NCBI RefSeq assembly: GCF_003112775.1
Contig: NZ_BFCH01000018.1
Location: 186,001 to 250,000, forward strand
DNA: 64,000 nt
Direction of reading: 5' to 3'
Origin: Mycobacterium montefiorense
Lineage (GTDB): Bacteria; Actinomycetota; Actinomycetes; Mycobacteriales; Mycobacteriaceae
Shown: one piece after another, positions 12,395-21,291 of the stretch
Numbering within the stretch: the stretch's first letter is position 1
Layout of the letters: each line of letters begins with the position of its first letter
Made by a program: the position numbers and the translations under genes
The notes under the pieces: generated by a model
The model's input: the letters and a program-made list of their open reading frames with translations, nothing else
What the model was told of the DNA's origin: nothing
Database searches by the model: none

Positions 12395-12422
12395 ACGAGA
12401 TTGATCTAGATACGGAGGAATC

Positions 12423-12740
12423 GTGGCCCTTCCCCAGTTGACCGACGAGCAGCGCGCGGCCGCGTTGGAGAAGGCGGCTGCCGCACGTCGTGCACGAGCA
12501 GAGCTGAAAGACCGTCTCAAGCGCGGTGGCACCAACCTGACCCAGGTGCTCAAGGATGCCGAGAGCGATGAAGTCCTGGGCAAGATGAAGGTGTCTGCCC
12601 TGCTTGAGGCATTGCCAAAGGTGGGCAAGGTCAAGGCGCAGGAAATCATGACCGAGCTGGAGATCGCTCCGACTCGTCGCCTGCGTGGTCTTGGCGACCG
12701 CCAGCGCAAGGCCCTGCTGGAAAAGTTCGGCACCGCCTAA
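12423..12740 (+). CDS. mihF: Mycobacterial integration host factor
   Basis: A 105-residue nucleoid protein, essential in mycobacteria and first known as the host factor for phage L5 integration. It has a basic helical N-terminal half (Ala/Arg/Lys-rich) and a helix-two-turn-helix DNA-binding region around [14 protein letters not shown]. It binds DNA without strong sequence preference and shapes the nucleoid. Longer N-terminal versions annotated in some genomes are not supported here, because GTG 12423 has a GGAGGAA site at the right distance and the upstream sequence is structured leader. It probably forms a unit with gmk, rpoZ and coaBC. Confidence 0.95.
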   Translation: MALPQLTDEQRAAALEKAAAARRARAELKDRLKRGGTNLTQVLKDAESDEVLGKMKVSALLEALPKVGKVKAQEIMTELEIAPTRRLRGLGDRQRKALLEKFGTA

Positions 12741-12798
12741 CCCGACCTGCGACGATGCAGGCCGCATGGCCTGTGGGCGCACCGACCATGGGGCGCCG

Positions 12799-13425
12799 AT
12801 GAGCGTCGACGAGGGACCGGACATCGGGCACCGCACACGTCCTGAGCCGTCAGGCAAGGGACGCGTCATAGTGCTGTCCGGTCCCTCAGCGGTCGGAAAG
12901 TCAACAGTGGTCCGGTGTCTGCGAGAGCAGGTGCCGAACCTGCATTTCAGTGTCTCGGCCACGACGCGGGCGCCGCGGCCGGGCGAGGTCGACGGCGTCG
13001 ACTACCACTTCGTCAGTCCCGCCCGCTTCCAGCAACTCATCGACGAGGGCGCCCTGCTGGAGTGGGCCGAGATCCACGGTGGGCTGCAGCGATCGGGAAC
13101 CTTGGCGGAGCCGGTGCGGTCCGCGACCGGCTCGGGATCTCCGGTGCTCATCGAGGTGGACCTGGCCGGAGCCAGGGCGATCAAGAAGGCGATGCCGGAG
13201 GCCATCACGGTGTTTCTGGCCCCGCCCAGCTGGGCGGACTTGCAGGCCAGACTGGTCGGGCGTGGCACCGAAACGCCGGAGGCCATGGCGCGCCGCCTGG
13301 AAACCGCACGGGTGGAATTGGCAGCCCAAGAAGACTTCGACCAGATCGTGGTCAACAGTCAATTGGAGTCTGCGTGCGCCGAATTGGTATCCTTGCTGGT
13401 GGGAAACGCGCCTGGCGCGGCATGA
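12799..13425 (+). CDS. gmk: Guanylate kinase
   Basis: A 208-residue GMP kinase converting GMP and ATP to GDP and ADP. The P-loop is [14 protein letters not shown] near residues 25-38, followed by the GMP-binding stretch ([20 protein letters not shown]) and the [13 protein letters not shown] block. Residues before about position 20 are a non-conserved extension typical of mycobacterial homologues. The ATG at 12799 is used; 58 bases separate it from mihF. That gap contains a short copy of a motif (CCTGCGACGATGCAG) also found before ribH. Confidence 0.95.
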   Translation: MSVDEGPDIGHRTRPEPSGKGRVIVLSGPSAVGKSTVVRCLREQVPNLHFSVSATTRAPRPGEVDGVDYHFVSPARFQQLIDEGALLEWAEIHGGLQRSGTLAEPVRSATGSGSPVLIEVDLAGARAIKKAMPEAITVFLAPPSWADLQARLVGRGTETPEAMARRLETARVELAAQEDFDQIVVNSQLESACAELVSLLVGNAPGAA

Positions 13426-13502
13426 GCCGACTCGTCAGACGCGATTTGAATCGAAGTCTCTAACCGTTTTCAACCGCTCTAAGCGCCAGGAGAAAGTCTT
13501 AA

Positions 13503-13826
13503 GTGAGCATTCCGCAGTCTGACGCGTCGCTGACCGCCGTGGATCAATTCGATCCCTCGGCGGGCGGCCAGCGTGCCTACGACACCCCACTGGGCATCAC
13601 CAACCCGCCCATCGACGAGTTGCTGGACCGCGTCTCGAGCAAGTACGCGCTGGTCATCTACGCCGCCAAGCGAGCTCGGCAAATCAACGATTACTACAAC
13701 CAGCTCGGCGAGGGCATCCTCGAGTACGTTGGTCCGCTGGTCGAGCCGGGGCTGCAGGAAAAGCCGCTCTCGATCGCGATGCGTGAAATCCACGGCGACC
13801 TGCTCGAGCACACCGAGGGCGAGTAA
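13503..13826 (+). CDS. rpoZ: RNA polymerase omega subunit
   Basis: A 107-residue omega subunit that chaperones beta' into the RNA polymerase core. The conserved block runs from [21 protein letters not shown] to [12 protein letters not shown] (about residues 31-67), and the C-terminus is acidic. The GTG at 13503 has an AGGAGA site about nine bases upstream. Its position after gmk is conserved widely in bacteria. Confidence 0.95.
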   Translation: MSIPQSDASLTAVDQFDPSAGGQRAYDTPLGITNPPIDELLDRVSSKYALVIYAAKRARQINDYYNQLGEGILEYVGPLVEPGLQEKPLSIAMREIHGDLLEHTEGE

Positions 13827-13878
13827 CAGGACGGGGCCGGGCGTGCAGAGCCGCTTCAACGAAGAAGGGCCGGCGTAG

Positions 13879-15129
13879 GTGGATCGCAAGCGGATCGTCG
13901 TCGGTGTCTCCGGGGGTATCGCCGCGTACAAGGCGTGCACCGTCGTCCGGCAGCTTGCTGAGGCGGGCCACGAGGTCCGCGTCATCCCCACCGAATCCGC
14001 ATTGCGCTTTGTCGGGGCCGCCACGTTCGAAGCGCTCTCCGGTCAGCCGGTGCACACCGGCGTGTTCTCCGACGTTCCCGAGGTGCCGCACGTCCGGCTC
14101 GGCCAGCAGGCCGACCTGGTGGTGGTGGCGCCGGCCACGGCCGACCTGTTGGCCCGCGCGGTGCATGGCCGGGCCGACGATCTACTGACCGCGACACTGC
14201 TCACGTCGCGATGTCCGGTGCTGTTCGCGCCCGCGATGCACACCGAGATGTGGTTACACCCCGCCACCGTCGACAATGTGGCGACTTTGCGCCGTCGGGA
14301 CGCTGTGGTGCTGGAACCGGCATTCGGACGGCTCACCGGCACGGACAGCGGCAAGGGACGGCTCCCTGAGGCCGAAGAGATCACCACCCTGGCCCACCTG
14401 CTGCTGGAGCGCTCGGACGCGTTGCCCTACGACCTGGCCGGCCGCAAGCTGCTGGTGACCGCCGGTGGAACCCGCGAGCCGATCGATCCGGTCCGCTTCA
14501 TCGGCAACCGCAGCTCCGGCAAGCAGGGCTACGCGGTGGCGCGGGTCGCCGCCCAGCGCGGGGCCGAGGTCACGCTGATCGCGGGCCATACGGTCGGGCT
14601 CATCGATCCGGCCGGCGTCGAAGTCGTGCACATCAGTTCGGCTCAACAACTCAGCGATGCGGTCTCCAAGCACGCGCCCGATGCCGATGTTCTGGTGATG
14701 GCCGCCGCGGTAGCCGACTTCCGGCCCGCCCAGGTTGCCGCCGCGAAGATCAAAAAGGGCCCGAATGATCAAGACCGGCCGCCGACCATCGAGTTGGTGC
14801 GCAACGATGACGTGCTGGCCGGCGCGGTGCGCGCGCGATCGCACGGGGAGCTGCCCAAGATGCGGGCTATCGTAGGTTTTGCCGCCGAGACCGGCGACAC
14901 AGAAGGCGATGTGCTGTTCCACGCCCGAGCGAAGTTGCGACGCAAGGGATGTGATCTGCTGGTGGTCAACGCCGTTGGCGACGGCAGGGCATTCGAGGTG
15001 GACAGCAACGACGGCTGGCTGCTGGCCTCCGACGGAGCCGAGGCGGCGCTCCCGCACGGATCGAAGACGCTGATGGCGAGTCGCATCGTCGATGCGATCG
15101 TCACGTTCTTGGACAGCGACAGCGGATAG
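13879..15129 (+). CDS. coaBC: Bifunctional phosphopantothenoylcysteine decarboxylase / phosphopantothenate-cysteine ligase
   Basis: A 416-residue fusion protein for coenzyme A synthesis. The N-terminal CoaC half is a flavoprotein (GVSGGIAAYKAC near residue 9; the FAPAMHTEMW block near residue 118). The C-terminal CoaB half starts near residue 190 with LLVTAGGTREPIDPVRFI, then NRSSGKQGYAVA and the AAAVADFRP block. It makes 4'-phosphopantetheine from phosphopantothenate and cysteine. Length and domain order are normal. Confidence 0.96.
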   Translation: MDRKRIVVGVSGGIAAYKACTVVRQLAEAGHEVRVIPTESALRFVGAATFEALSGQPVHTGVFSDVPEVPHVRLGQQADLVVVAPATADLLARAVHGRADDLLTATLLTSRCPVLFAPAMHTEMWLHPATVDNVATLRRRDAVVLEPAFGRLTGTDSGKGRLPEAEEITTLAHLLLERSDALPYDLAGRKLLVTAGGTREPIDPVRFIGNRSSGKQGYAVARVAAQRGAEVTLIAGHTVGLIDPAGVEVVHISSAQQLSDAVSKHAPDADVLVMAAAVADFRPAQVAAAKIKKGPNDQDRPPTIELVRNDDVLAGAVRARSHGELPKMRAIVGFAAETGDTEGDVLFHARAKLRRKGCDLLVVNAVGDGRAFEVDSNDGWLLASDGAEAALPHGSKTLMASRIVDAIVTFLDSDSG

Positions 15130-15175
15130 CGCCAGGTTGCAATCGGCCGCCGGAGCCGGTTGAGTTGAAGGCGCC

Positions 15176-15181
15176 TAAGAT
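15176..15181 (+). promoter_or_regulatory. Candidate -10 of metK
   Basis: TAAGAT in an AT-rich patch. Transcription would start near 15188, just at the palindrome ACTAACATTAGT (15192-15203). Confidence 0.35.
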
Positions 15182-15191
15182 AATTTGCCTA

Positions 15192-15203
15192 ACTAACATT
15201 AGT
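15192..15203. repeat. Palindrome ACTAACATTAGT in the metK leader
   Basis: 5-base arms around a CA centre, 20 bases before the metK start, immediately upstream of the GGAAGGA site. Possible operator or initiation-region hairpin. No SAM riboswitch core is recognisable. Confidence 0.35.
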
Positions 15204-15223
15204 CAGTACGGAAGGATGACGCA

Positions 15224-16435
15224 GTGAGCGAAAAGGGTCGGCTGTTTACCAGTGAGTCGGTGACCGAGGGGCATCCCGACAAGATCTGCGACGCGATCAG
15301 CGACTCGGTCCTAGACGCGCTTCTGGCGGAGGATCCCCGCTCACGTGTCGCGGTCGAGACGCTGGTGACCACCGGACAGGTGCACGTGGTCGGCGAGGTC
15401 ACGACAACCGCCAAGGAGGCGTTCGCCGAGATCACCAACACGGTGCGCGAGCGCATCCTCGACATCGGCTACGACTCCTCGGACAAGGGCTTCGACGGTC
15501 TCACCTGCGGTGTGAACATCGGCATCGGCGCGCAGTCGCCCGACATCGCCCAGGGCGTCGACACCGCCCACGAGGCGCGCGTCGAGGGCGCCGCGGACCC
15601 GCTGGACTCCCAGGGCGCCGGCGACCAGGGCCTGATGTTCGGCTACGCGATCAACGACACCCCGGAGCGGATGCCGCTGCCCATCGCGCTGGCCCACCGG
15701 CTGTCGCGCAAGCTCACCGAGGTGCGCAAGAACGGGACGCTGGACTACCTGCGTCCGGACGGCAAGACGCAGGTCACCATCGCCTACGAGGACGACGTCC
15801 CGGTGCGGCTGGACACCGTGGTGGTCTCGACGCAGCACGCCGACGGCATCGACCTGGAGAAGACGCTGGACCCCGACATCCGCCGGCACGTGCTGCAGAC
15901 CGTGCTGGACGAGCTGGCTCACGACACCCTGGACTCGTCGTCGACCCGGGTGCTGGTGAACCCGACCGGCAAGTTCGTCCTGGGCGGTCCGATGGGCGAC
16001 GCGGGCTTGACCGGTCGCAAGATCATCGTCGACACCTACGGCGGCTGGGCCCGGCACGGCGGCGGCGCCTTCTCCGGCAAGGATCCATCCAAGGTGGACC
16101 GGTCGGCGGCGTACGCGATGCGCTGGGTGGCGAAAAACATCGTCGCGGCCGGGCTTGCCGAGCGGGTCGAGGTGCAGGTGGCCTACGCCATCGGCAAGGC
16201 CGCCCCGGTGGGGCTGTTCATTGAGACGTTCGGCACCGCGACCGTCGACCCGGTCAAGATCGAGAAGATCGTGCCCGAGGTGTTCGACCTGCGGCCCGGT
16301 GCGATCGTTCGTGACCTGGACCTGCTGCGCCCGATTTACGCGCAGACCGCCGCGTACGGGCACTTCGGCCGTACCGACATCGAGCTGCCGTGGGAGCAGC
16401 TGGACAAGGTCGACGACCTCAAGCGCGCCATCTAG
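15224..16435 (+). CDS. metK: S-adenosylmethionine synthetase
   Basis: A 403-residue MetK making SAM from methionine and ATP. The family motifs are complete: TEGHPDK near residue 14, the [12 protein letters not shown] block near residue 128, the [16 protein letters not shown]-loop-like segment near residue 285, and DLLRPIY near the C-terminus. GTG 15224 has a GGAAGGA site. SAM made here would feed the methyltransferases elsewhere in the window. The stop overlaps that of the convergent neighbour by four bases. Confidence 0.97.
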   Translation: MSEKGRLFTSESVTEGHPDKICDAISDSVLDALLAEDPRSRVAVETLVTTGQVHVVGEVTTTAKEAFAEITNTVRERILDIGYDSSDKGFDGLTCGVNIGIGAQSPDIAQGVDTAHEARVEGAADPLDSQGAGDQGLMFGYAINDTPERMPLPIALAHRLSRKLTEVRKNGTLDYLRPDGKTQVTIAYEDDVPVRLDTVVVSTQHADGIDLEKTLDPDIRRHVLQTVLDELAHDTLDSSSTRVLVNPTGKFVLGGPMGDAGLTGRKIIVDTYGGWARHGGGAFSGKDPSKVDRSAAYAMRWVAKNIVAAGLAERVEVQVAYAIGKAAPVGLFIETFGTATVDPVKIEKIVPEVFDLRPGAIVRDLDLLRPIYAQTAAYGHFGRTDIELPWEQLDKVDDLKRAI

Positions 16436-16995
16436 TCCGGCAGCGGGTGGTCGGCGTCCAGCGCGGGCAGCCCGTCGATGCTGTGCAGATTGCGGTCGAC
16501 GGCGCGCACGTATGTCTCGGCGTTCGCTTTGGCGTGATAGGTGTCGAGCACCGGCCGTTCGTCGACGAGGTCGTAGTACGGCACCGCGTATCCGCAGGCG
16601 TCGGCGATCCGCTCGACGTCGATGACGATGGCCCCCCGGATGCCGGCATGCTGGTCGCCGAAATGGGCTAGCAGACTGGGGAATTCGGCGTTGTCCGGGC
16701 GGACCGTGCGGCCGGTGCCGAACAGCCGCAGGATCCGCGAGTTTCGGGTGAACGAGCAGAACATCAGGGTGATTCGACCGTTGTCGCGCAGGTGCGCGAT
16801 CGTTTCCACGCCGCTGCCGAACAGGTCGAGGTACGCCACGGTGTGCTCGTCGAGCACCGCGAAGGTGTCGCGATACCCCTTGGGGGAGAGGTTGATTCGG
16901 CCGCCCTCGGACGGGGCGGTGGCGACGAAGAACATGGCCTGGCTTTCGATGAATTCTCGCAGCGACTCGTCGAGACCCGAAAACTCCTTTGCCAT
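16432..16995 (-). CDS. Pyridoxamine 5'-phosphate oxidase-fold flavin/F420-binding protein
   Basis: A 187-residue split-barrel protein. The N-terminal [19 protein letters not shown] segment and the [15 protein letters not shown] strand are typical of the PPOX-like fold that binds FMN or F420. Mycobacteria have many such proteins, mostly F420-dependent reductases of unknown substrate. A leaderless promoter (TAGGCT, 17002-17007) sits six bases before the ATG, and its first three bases are the stop codon of the upstream monooxygenase. It can also be read through from that gene, nine bases upstream. Confidence 0.85.
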   Translation of the reverse strand: MAKEFSGLDESLREFIESQAMFFVATAPSEGGRINLSPKGYRDTFAVLDEHTVAYLDLFGSGVETIAHLRDNGRITLMFCSFTRNSRILRLFGTGRTVRPDNAEFPSLLAHFGDQHAGIRGAIVIDVERIADACGYAVPYYDLVDERPVLDTYHAKANAETYVRAVDRNLHSIDGLPALDADHPLPD

Positions 16996-17001
16996 ACGCC
17001 G

Positions 17002-17007
17002 AGCCTA
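17002..17007 (-). promoter_or_regulatory. -10 element built on the stop codon of the upstream gene
   Basis: TAGGCT on the minus strand, six bases before the ATG at 16995. TAG (17005-17007) is also the stop codon of the monooxygenase. Confidence 0.55.
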
Positions 17008-18504
17008 GCGTCTGCTGAATCGGTAGTCGTCGAGGTCGAAACGACGACTACGCCACTGCGCCTCCAGCGTGGTGGTGGGACGTAGCGGCACGTCGCCGTT
17101 CTTGTCGAAGTAGTAGCTGTTGGCCAGGTGGCAACTGTCCTGCCAGAAGATCTGACGGTGCCGCTTGCGCATCATCTCGTCGAAGTAGCGGCTGTTGGCC
17201 TTTTCGGTCACCTCGACCCGTGTCGCGCCATTGCGCCGGGCCCGCTTCAGGCACCGCACGATGTGGTGGGTCTGTGTCTCGATCAGCGCGAAAAACGAAG
17301 AGCCGACGTAGCCGTAGGGGCCCATCACGTTGAACATGTTCGGGAATCCGGGAACGCTGACGCCTTCATACGCCTGCAGTCGGTGCTTGTCCCAGAACTC
17401 GGTCAGCGTGGTACCACCGCATCCGGTGATCGAAAACGTCGGCATGTTGTCGGCGTCCATCACCTTGAAACCGGTCGCCAGCACCAGCGCGTCGATCTCG
17501 TGGTTCTCGCCGTCGGTGGTGGCCACCGCCTCCGGCGTGATCTTGTCGATCGGCTCGGTGACCAGCCGCACGTTGTCGCGGTTGAAGGTGGCCAGGTATT
17601 CGTTGTGGAATCCGGGCCGCTTGCATCCCACCGCGTAGCGCGGAGTCAGCTGCTCGCGCACCTCCGGGTCGTCGACCTGCTGGCGCAGATAGCGCCGACC
17701 CGCGCCTCCCATCCGCTTGGCCAACGGAAACACCGTGAAGTACTGCGCGGCGATCGTGAAGGTCAACTCGACGAACGCCTGGCTGAGCAGTCGCTGGACC
17801 GCCGAGACGGCGGGAATCCGCATCGCCGAGCGCAGCGGCGCCGACAGCGGGACGTCGAACTTGGGGAAGCACCAAATCGGGGTGCGCTGAAACACGGTGA
17901 GCTGAGCGACAATTGGCGCGATCTCCGGGATGACCTGCACGGCCGAGGCGCCGGTGCCGATGATCGCGACGCGCTTGCCAGTCAGGTCCTGGGTGTGATC
18001 CCAGCGCGCGGTGTGCATGGTGATGCCGTCGAAGGAGTCGACGCCGTCGATGTCCGGCAGATTCGGCACGGCGAATACGCCACTGGCGCTGATGACGAAT
18101 CGGGCCGTGACCTGCCCGCCCGGATCCGTCTGCACGCGCCACAGCGAGTGCTCGTCGTCGAACTCGGCGGAAAGCACTTTGGTGTTCAACCGGATCCGCG
18201 ATCGGATGCCGTATTTGTCGACGCAGTGTTCGGCATAGGCCTTCAGTTCCCGCCCCGGCGCATAGATGCGCGACCAGTGCCGGCTCTGCTCGAAGGAGAA
18301 CTGATAGGAGAACGACGGAATATCCACGCCGATACCGGGATAGGTGTTCCAGTGCCAGGTTCCGCCGACGCCGTCGCCGGCCTCGATGACCAGGTAATCG
18401 CTGAGCCCGGCCTTGTCGAGCTTGATGGCCGCGCCGATACCGGAGAACCCGGCGCCGACGATCAGGGTCTGGTAGTCGGGGCTGTCTTTCGTCTCCGGGC
18501 TCAT
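17005..18504 (-). CDS. Flavin-containing Baeyer-Villiger-type monooxygenase (Rv1393c-like)
   Basis: A 499-residue FAD/NADPH monooxygenase. The FAD motif GAGFSGIG lies at residues 17-24. The Baeyer-Villiger fingerprint appears as FDGITMHTARWDH (about residues 154-166), and the NADPH-binding GTGASAVQVIPEIA follows near residue 182. It probably inserts oxygen into ketones or oxidises heteroatoms. It follows lipH by 16 bases with a GGAAAG site, so a product ester could be cleaved by the adjacent HSL-type esterases; this pairing is an inference. Codon usage and length are ordinary for mycobacteria. Confidence 0.92.
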   Translation of the reverse strand: MSPETKDSPDYQTLIVGAGFSGIGAAIKLDKAGLSDYLVIEAGDGVGGTWHWNTYPGIGVDIPSFSYQFSFEQSRHWSRIYAPGRELKAYAEHCVDKYGIRSRIRLNTKVLSAEFDDEHSLWRVQTDPGGQVTARFVISASGVFAVPNLPDIDGVDSFDGITMHTARWDHTQDLTGKRVAIIGTGASAVQVIPEIAPIVAQLTVFQRTPIWCFPKFDVPLSAPLRSAMRIPAVSAVQRLLSQAFVELTFTIAAQYFTVFPLAKRMGGAGRRYLRQQVDDPEVREQLTPRYAVGCKRPGFHNEYLATFNRDNVRLVTEPIDKITPEAVATTDGENHEIDALVLATGFKVMDADNMPTFSITGCGGTTLTEFWDKHRLQAYEGVSVPGFPNMFNVMGPYGYVGSSFFALIETQTHHIVRCLKRARRNGATRVEVTEKANSRYFDEMMRKRHRQIFWQDSCHLANSYYFDKNGDVPLRPTTTLEAQWRSRRFDLDDYRFSRR

Positions 18505-18520
18505 CGACGTTCCGTCTTTC

Positions 18521-19486
18521 CTAGTAGTGCAGCGCCTTCCGCAGCGCCATCAGTCCACGTTCGGTGGCCGCGGCGGCCGCCGGTATCACCGGCGCGAAGC
18601 TGGCATAGCCGTGTACCAGGGTCGGCTCGTTGCTCAGCTCGGCGGGAACGCCCGCCGCGTTGAGCATATCGGCGTAGCGCGCCCCGTCGTCGCGCAGCGG
18701 GTCGTGCTCGGCGGTGCCGATGAAGGCCGCCGGCAGTCCCGACAGGTCGGCGGCGTTGGCCGGGGCGAGCGTGATGGGCAGCACCGTCGGGTCGGTGTAG
18801 TCGATCTCGGGCGGCAGGTACCAGGCCAGGAAGGCTTCGATCACCTCGCGGTCCAGAATCGGGGCGAAGGCGTTCTCGGTGTGCGACGGCAGCGAAAGAT
18901 CCCCGGTCACGATCGGATACCAGAGCAGCTGGAACGTCAGCTCTGGCCCGCCGTTGTCCCGGGCCATCACGGCCATCACCGCGGCGAGGTTGCCACCCGC
19001 CGAATCACCGGCCACGGCGATACGGTTGGGGTCACCGCCCAGTTCGGTGGCGTGTTCGCCGGTCCATTGCAACGCGGCCCAGCTGTCGTTGACCCCGGCT
19101 GGGTAGGGGTGCTCCGGAGCGCGCCGGTAGTCCACGGAGACCACGATCGCCTCGGCGACGACCGCATGCGCGCGGGCGACGTGATCGTGGGTGTCCAAGT
19201 CGCCCAGACAGAAACCGCCGCCGTGGAAGAAGACGACAACGGGTGATGCCTCGGCCGGGGTAGGCGGCCAATAGATGCGAATCGGAATGTCGTTGAGTCC
19301 GCCGTGGCCGATCGTGCGCTCTTCGATCCGCAGATCCGGCAGCATTTCCGGCGGCACCTTGAGTAGCTTGAGCCGCTCGCGCGCGAGCTCGACGCCGTCG
19401 TCCGCGTTGAACGTCATCGGGAAGGCGTCGAGCAGCGCTTTGAACGTCGGATCGATGTCAGGTCGGGCGAGGGGAGGCTCGATCAT
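18521..19486 (-). CDS. lipH: HSL-family carboxylesterase LipH
   Basis: A 321-residue hormone-sensitive-lipase-type esterase. The oxyanion motif FFHGGGFCLGD starts near residue 81, the nucleophile is in GDSAGGN near residue 154, and the acid/base pair is in EHDPLRD and the C-terminal HGYASF. The M. tuberculosis homologue is a short-chain esterase. It is a close paralogue of lipI, 22 bases upstream. The ATG at 19486 is chosen over an upstream ATG because TACCGT ends six bases before it. Confidence 0.93.
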   Translation of the reverse strand: MIEPPLARPDIDPTFKALLDAFPMTFNADDGVELARERLKLLKVPPEMLPDLRIEERTIGHGGLNDIPIRIYWPPTPAEASPVVVFFHGGGFCLGDLDTHDHVARAHAVVAEAIVVSVDYRRAPEHPYPAGVNDSWAALQWTGEHATELGGDPNRIAVAGDSAGGNLAAVMAVMARDNGGPELTFQLLWYPIVTGDLSLPSHTENAFAPILDREVIEAFLAWYLPPEIDYTDPTVLPITLAPANAADLSGLPAAFIGTAEHDPLRDDGARYADMLNAAGVPAELSNEPTLVHGYASFAPVIPAAAAATERGLMALRKALHY

Positions 19487-19492
19487 TCGTTC

Positions 19493-19498
19493 ACGGTA
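19493..19498 (-). promoter_or_regulatory. -10 element, leaderless promoter of lipH
   Basis: TACCGT on the minus strand, six bases before the ATG at 19486. Confidence 0.5.
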
Positions 19499-19508
19499 CG
19501 CCGGGTGT

Positions 19509-20468
19509 TCACCCGTACAGCGCATCTCGCAACGCCGCGAGCCCGCGATCCGACCCGTCCGTGGCGGCGGGCACCACGCCGGCGTAGCCGAGATAGCCGT
19601 GCACCAACGTCGCGGCGTTGTGCACCTCGACGGGCACGCCCGCGGCGGCCAGCAGTTTGCCGTAGCTGATGCCGTCGTCGCGCAGCGGGTCGTAACCGGC
19701 GACGCCGATGTAGGCCGGCGGCAGCTCGGCTAAGTTCTTCGCCCGCCCCGGCGCCATGCGCACCGGCGGGTCGGATAAGTCGGCATCGCCTGCGTACCAA
19801 CGGGAAAACTGCGCGATGGCCCGGGTGTCAAGAATCGGCGCGGCGGCATTCTCGGCGAACGACGGCAGCGACTGGTCCCACAGCACGGACGGATACCACA
19901 ACAGCTGGAAGATGATCGGCGGTCCGCCCTCGTCGCGGCACTGCTGGGCGATCGCCGCCGCGATGTTGCCGCCAGCCGAATCCCCGGCTAGAGCCATGCG
20001 GTTCGGGTCGCCGCCCAGTTCGGTCGCGTGCCCGGCGACCCACCGTGTTGCGGCCCAAGCGTCTTCGACCGCGGCGGGATACGGGTGTTCGGGCGCCAAC
20101 CGGTAATCGACCGACACCACAATCGTGTCGGCGCCCACCGCATGCTGGCGAGCGGTGCCGTCGTGGGTGTCGAGATCGCCGATCACGAACCCGCCGCCGT
20201 GGAAGTAGACAACGATGGGCAGCGCGCTATATCCGGAATCCGTTGACGGCCAATAGATCCTGATGTTGATCGGGCCGGCGGGCCCGTCGATGGCGCGGTC
20301 CTCGACGCGCAGTTCGGGATGCACCGACCGGCGCGGTAGGTCGCGGAACCGCTGACGCGCAGCATCGATGCCGTCGTCGGTGGATAGCCGGAACGGAACC
20401 GCGTCGAGTACCTTCAGCAGGATGGGGTCGATAGGAGGTTTCTCGTCGGCTTTGTCAAAGCTGGGCAT
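19509..20468 (-). CDS. lipI: HSL-family carboxylesterase LipI
   Basis: A 319-residue esterase of the same family as lipH, with [16 protein letters not shown] near residue 83, [11 protein letters not shown] near residue 156, the catalytic Asp in GYDPLRD and the His in HGYLGY. It is the first gene of the minus-strand unit lipI-lipH-monooxygenase-PPOX protein. The ATG at 20468 is preceded by TACGGT at the leaderless distance. That hexamer overlaps a -10-like hexamer of the divergent YhhN gene. Confidence 0.93.
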   Translation of the reverse strand: MPSFDKADEKPPIDPILLKVLDAVPFRLSTDDGIDAARQRFRDLPRRSVHPELRVEDRAIDGPAGPINIRIYWPSTDSGYSALPIVVYFHGGGFVIGDLDTHDGTARQHAVGADTIVVSVDYRLAPEHPYPAAVEDAWAATRWVAGHATELGGDPNRMALAGDSAGGNIAAAIAQQCRDEGGPPIIFQLLWYPSVLWDQSLPSFAENAAAPILDTRAIAQFSRWYAGDADLSDPPVRMAPGRAKNLAELPPAYIGVAGYDPLRDDGISYGKLLAAAGVPVEVHNAATLVHGYLGYAGVVPAATDGSDRGLAALRDALYG

Positions 20469-20473
20469 TCAGG

Positions 20474-20480
20474 TACCGTA
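20474..20480. promoter_or_regulatory. Overlapping divergent -10 elements of lipI and the YhhN gene
   Basis: TACCGTA reads TACCGT on the plus strand (20474-20479, 11 bases before the GTG at 20491) and TACGGT on the minus strand (20480-20475, six bases before the lipI ATG). The two promoters cannot be opened at once. Confidence 0.45.
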
Positions 20481-20493
20481 CGCACCCCGCGTG

Positions 20494-21210
20494 ATGGCCG
20501 TCTGCTGGGTGGCAGCCGGCTGGGCGGGCATCGCCTATGGCGTGTACTTGACCGTGGTCGCGGTGCATTCCCCGCCCGGAACCGAGCTCACCGGGCATTG
20601 GATTCTGCAGCCGCCGTTCAAGGCGTTGATGGCCTTGCTGTTGACTGTCGCCGCATTCGCACACCCCATCGTCAGCGAGCGGCGCTGGCTGATGCCCGCG
20701 CTATTGCTCTCGGCCACCGGCGACTGGCTGCTCGCCATCCCGTGGTGGACCATGTCATTTGTCTTGGGGTTGGCGGCATTTCTGTGTGCGCACCTGTGCT
20801 TCATCGGCGCGCTGGCCCCGCTGGTGGTCAAAGGGACGCTGTCGCGGGCCCGCATCGCCGTCATGGTGGCGCTGGGCGTGGCCGCGATCGCGTTGCTGGT
20901 GTGGTTCTGGCCGCACCTCGGTCGTGACGATTTGACCCTCCCGGTGACGGTGTACATCTTTGTGCTGACGGCGATGGCATGCACGGCCATCGCGGCACGG
21001 TTGCCGACGATCTGGGTGCCGGTGGGCGCGGTGTGCTTCATGGCATCGGACGCGATGATCGCGATCAGCCGGTTCATCCTGGGCCACGAGGCGCTGGCGG
21101 TGCCGATCTGGTGGCTGTACGCGGCCGCGATGATCCTGATCACGGCAGGGTTCTTCTTCGGCCGTGACGTTGCCGGCCCTGACGATGAACCCGGGCCGGC
21201 GCAAGGATAA
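20494..21210 (+). CDS. YhhN/TMEM86-family membrane protein (Rv1401-like)
   Basis: A 238-residue integral membrane protein with about eight hydrophobic segments. The [12 protein letters not shown] motif (near residue 70) and the [10 protein letters not shown] motif (near residue 185) are typical of the YhhN family, whose eukaryotic members are lysoplasmalogenases; the bacterial role is uncertain. The start is either the ATG at 20494 or the adjoining GTG at 20491. Only about 22-25 bases separate it from the divergent lipI start. Confidence 0.85.
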   Translation: MAVCWVAAGWAGIAYGVYLTVVAVHSPPGTELTGHWILQPPFKALMALLLTVAAFAHPIVSERRWLMPALLLSATGDWLLAIPWWTMSFVLGLAAFLCAHLCFIGALAPLVVKGTLSRARIAVMVALGVAAIALLVWFWPHLGRDDLTLPVTVYIFVLTAMACTAIAARLPTIWVPVGAVCFMASDAMIAISRFILGHEALAVPIWWLYAAAMILITAGFFFGRDVAGPDDEPGPAQG

Positions 21211-21291
21211 CTGTCGGTGGTCGCCGCTACGGTGTGGCCCACGGACGGTAATGATGCTGGCTGACTGCGTATTTCGTGGCTCGGGAGTGCT

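Larger units (their letters stand above)
11973..12422. other. Intergenic region pyrF-mihF without a convincing gene
   Basis: This is where M. tuberculosis carries a PE/PPE pair; no PE or PPE motif is visible in any frame. The only open frame of note (12044-12319) is Arg/Pro/Ala-rich with no recognisable feature. The region holds two copies of CCGATCGG, an inverted repeat with CGGGTTA arms, and the mihF promoter and leader. Confidence 0.6.

Noticed and set aside
15130..15223. SAM riboswitch before metK
   Set aside because: The gap is 94 bases and has only a small palindrome; no SAM-I, SAM-II or SAM-IV core is recognisable.
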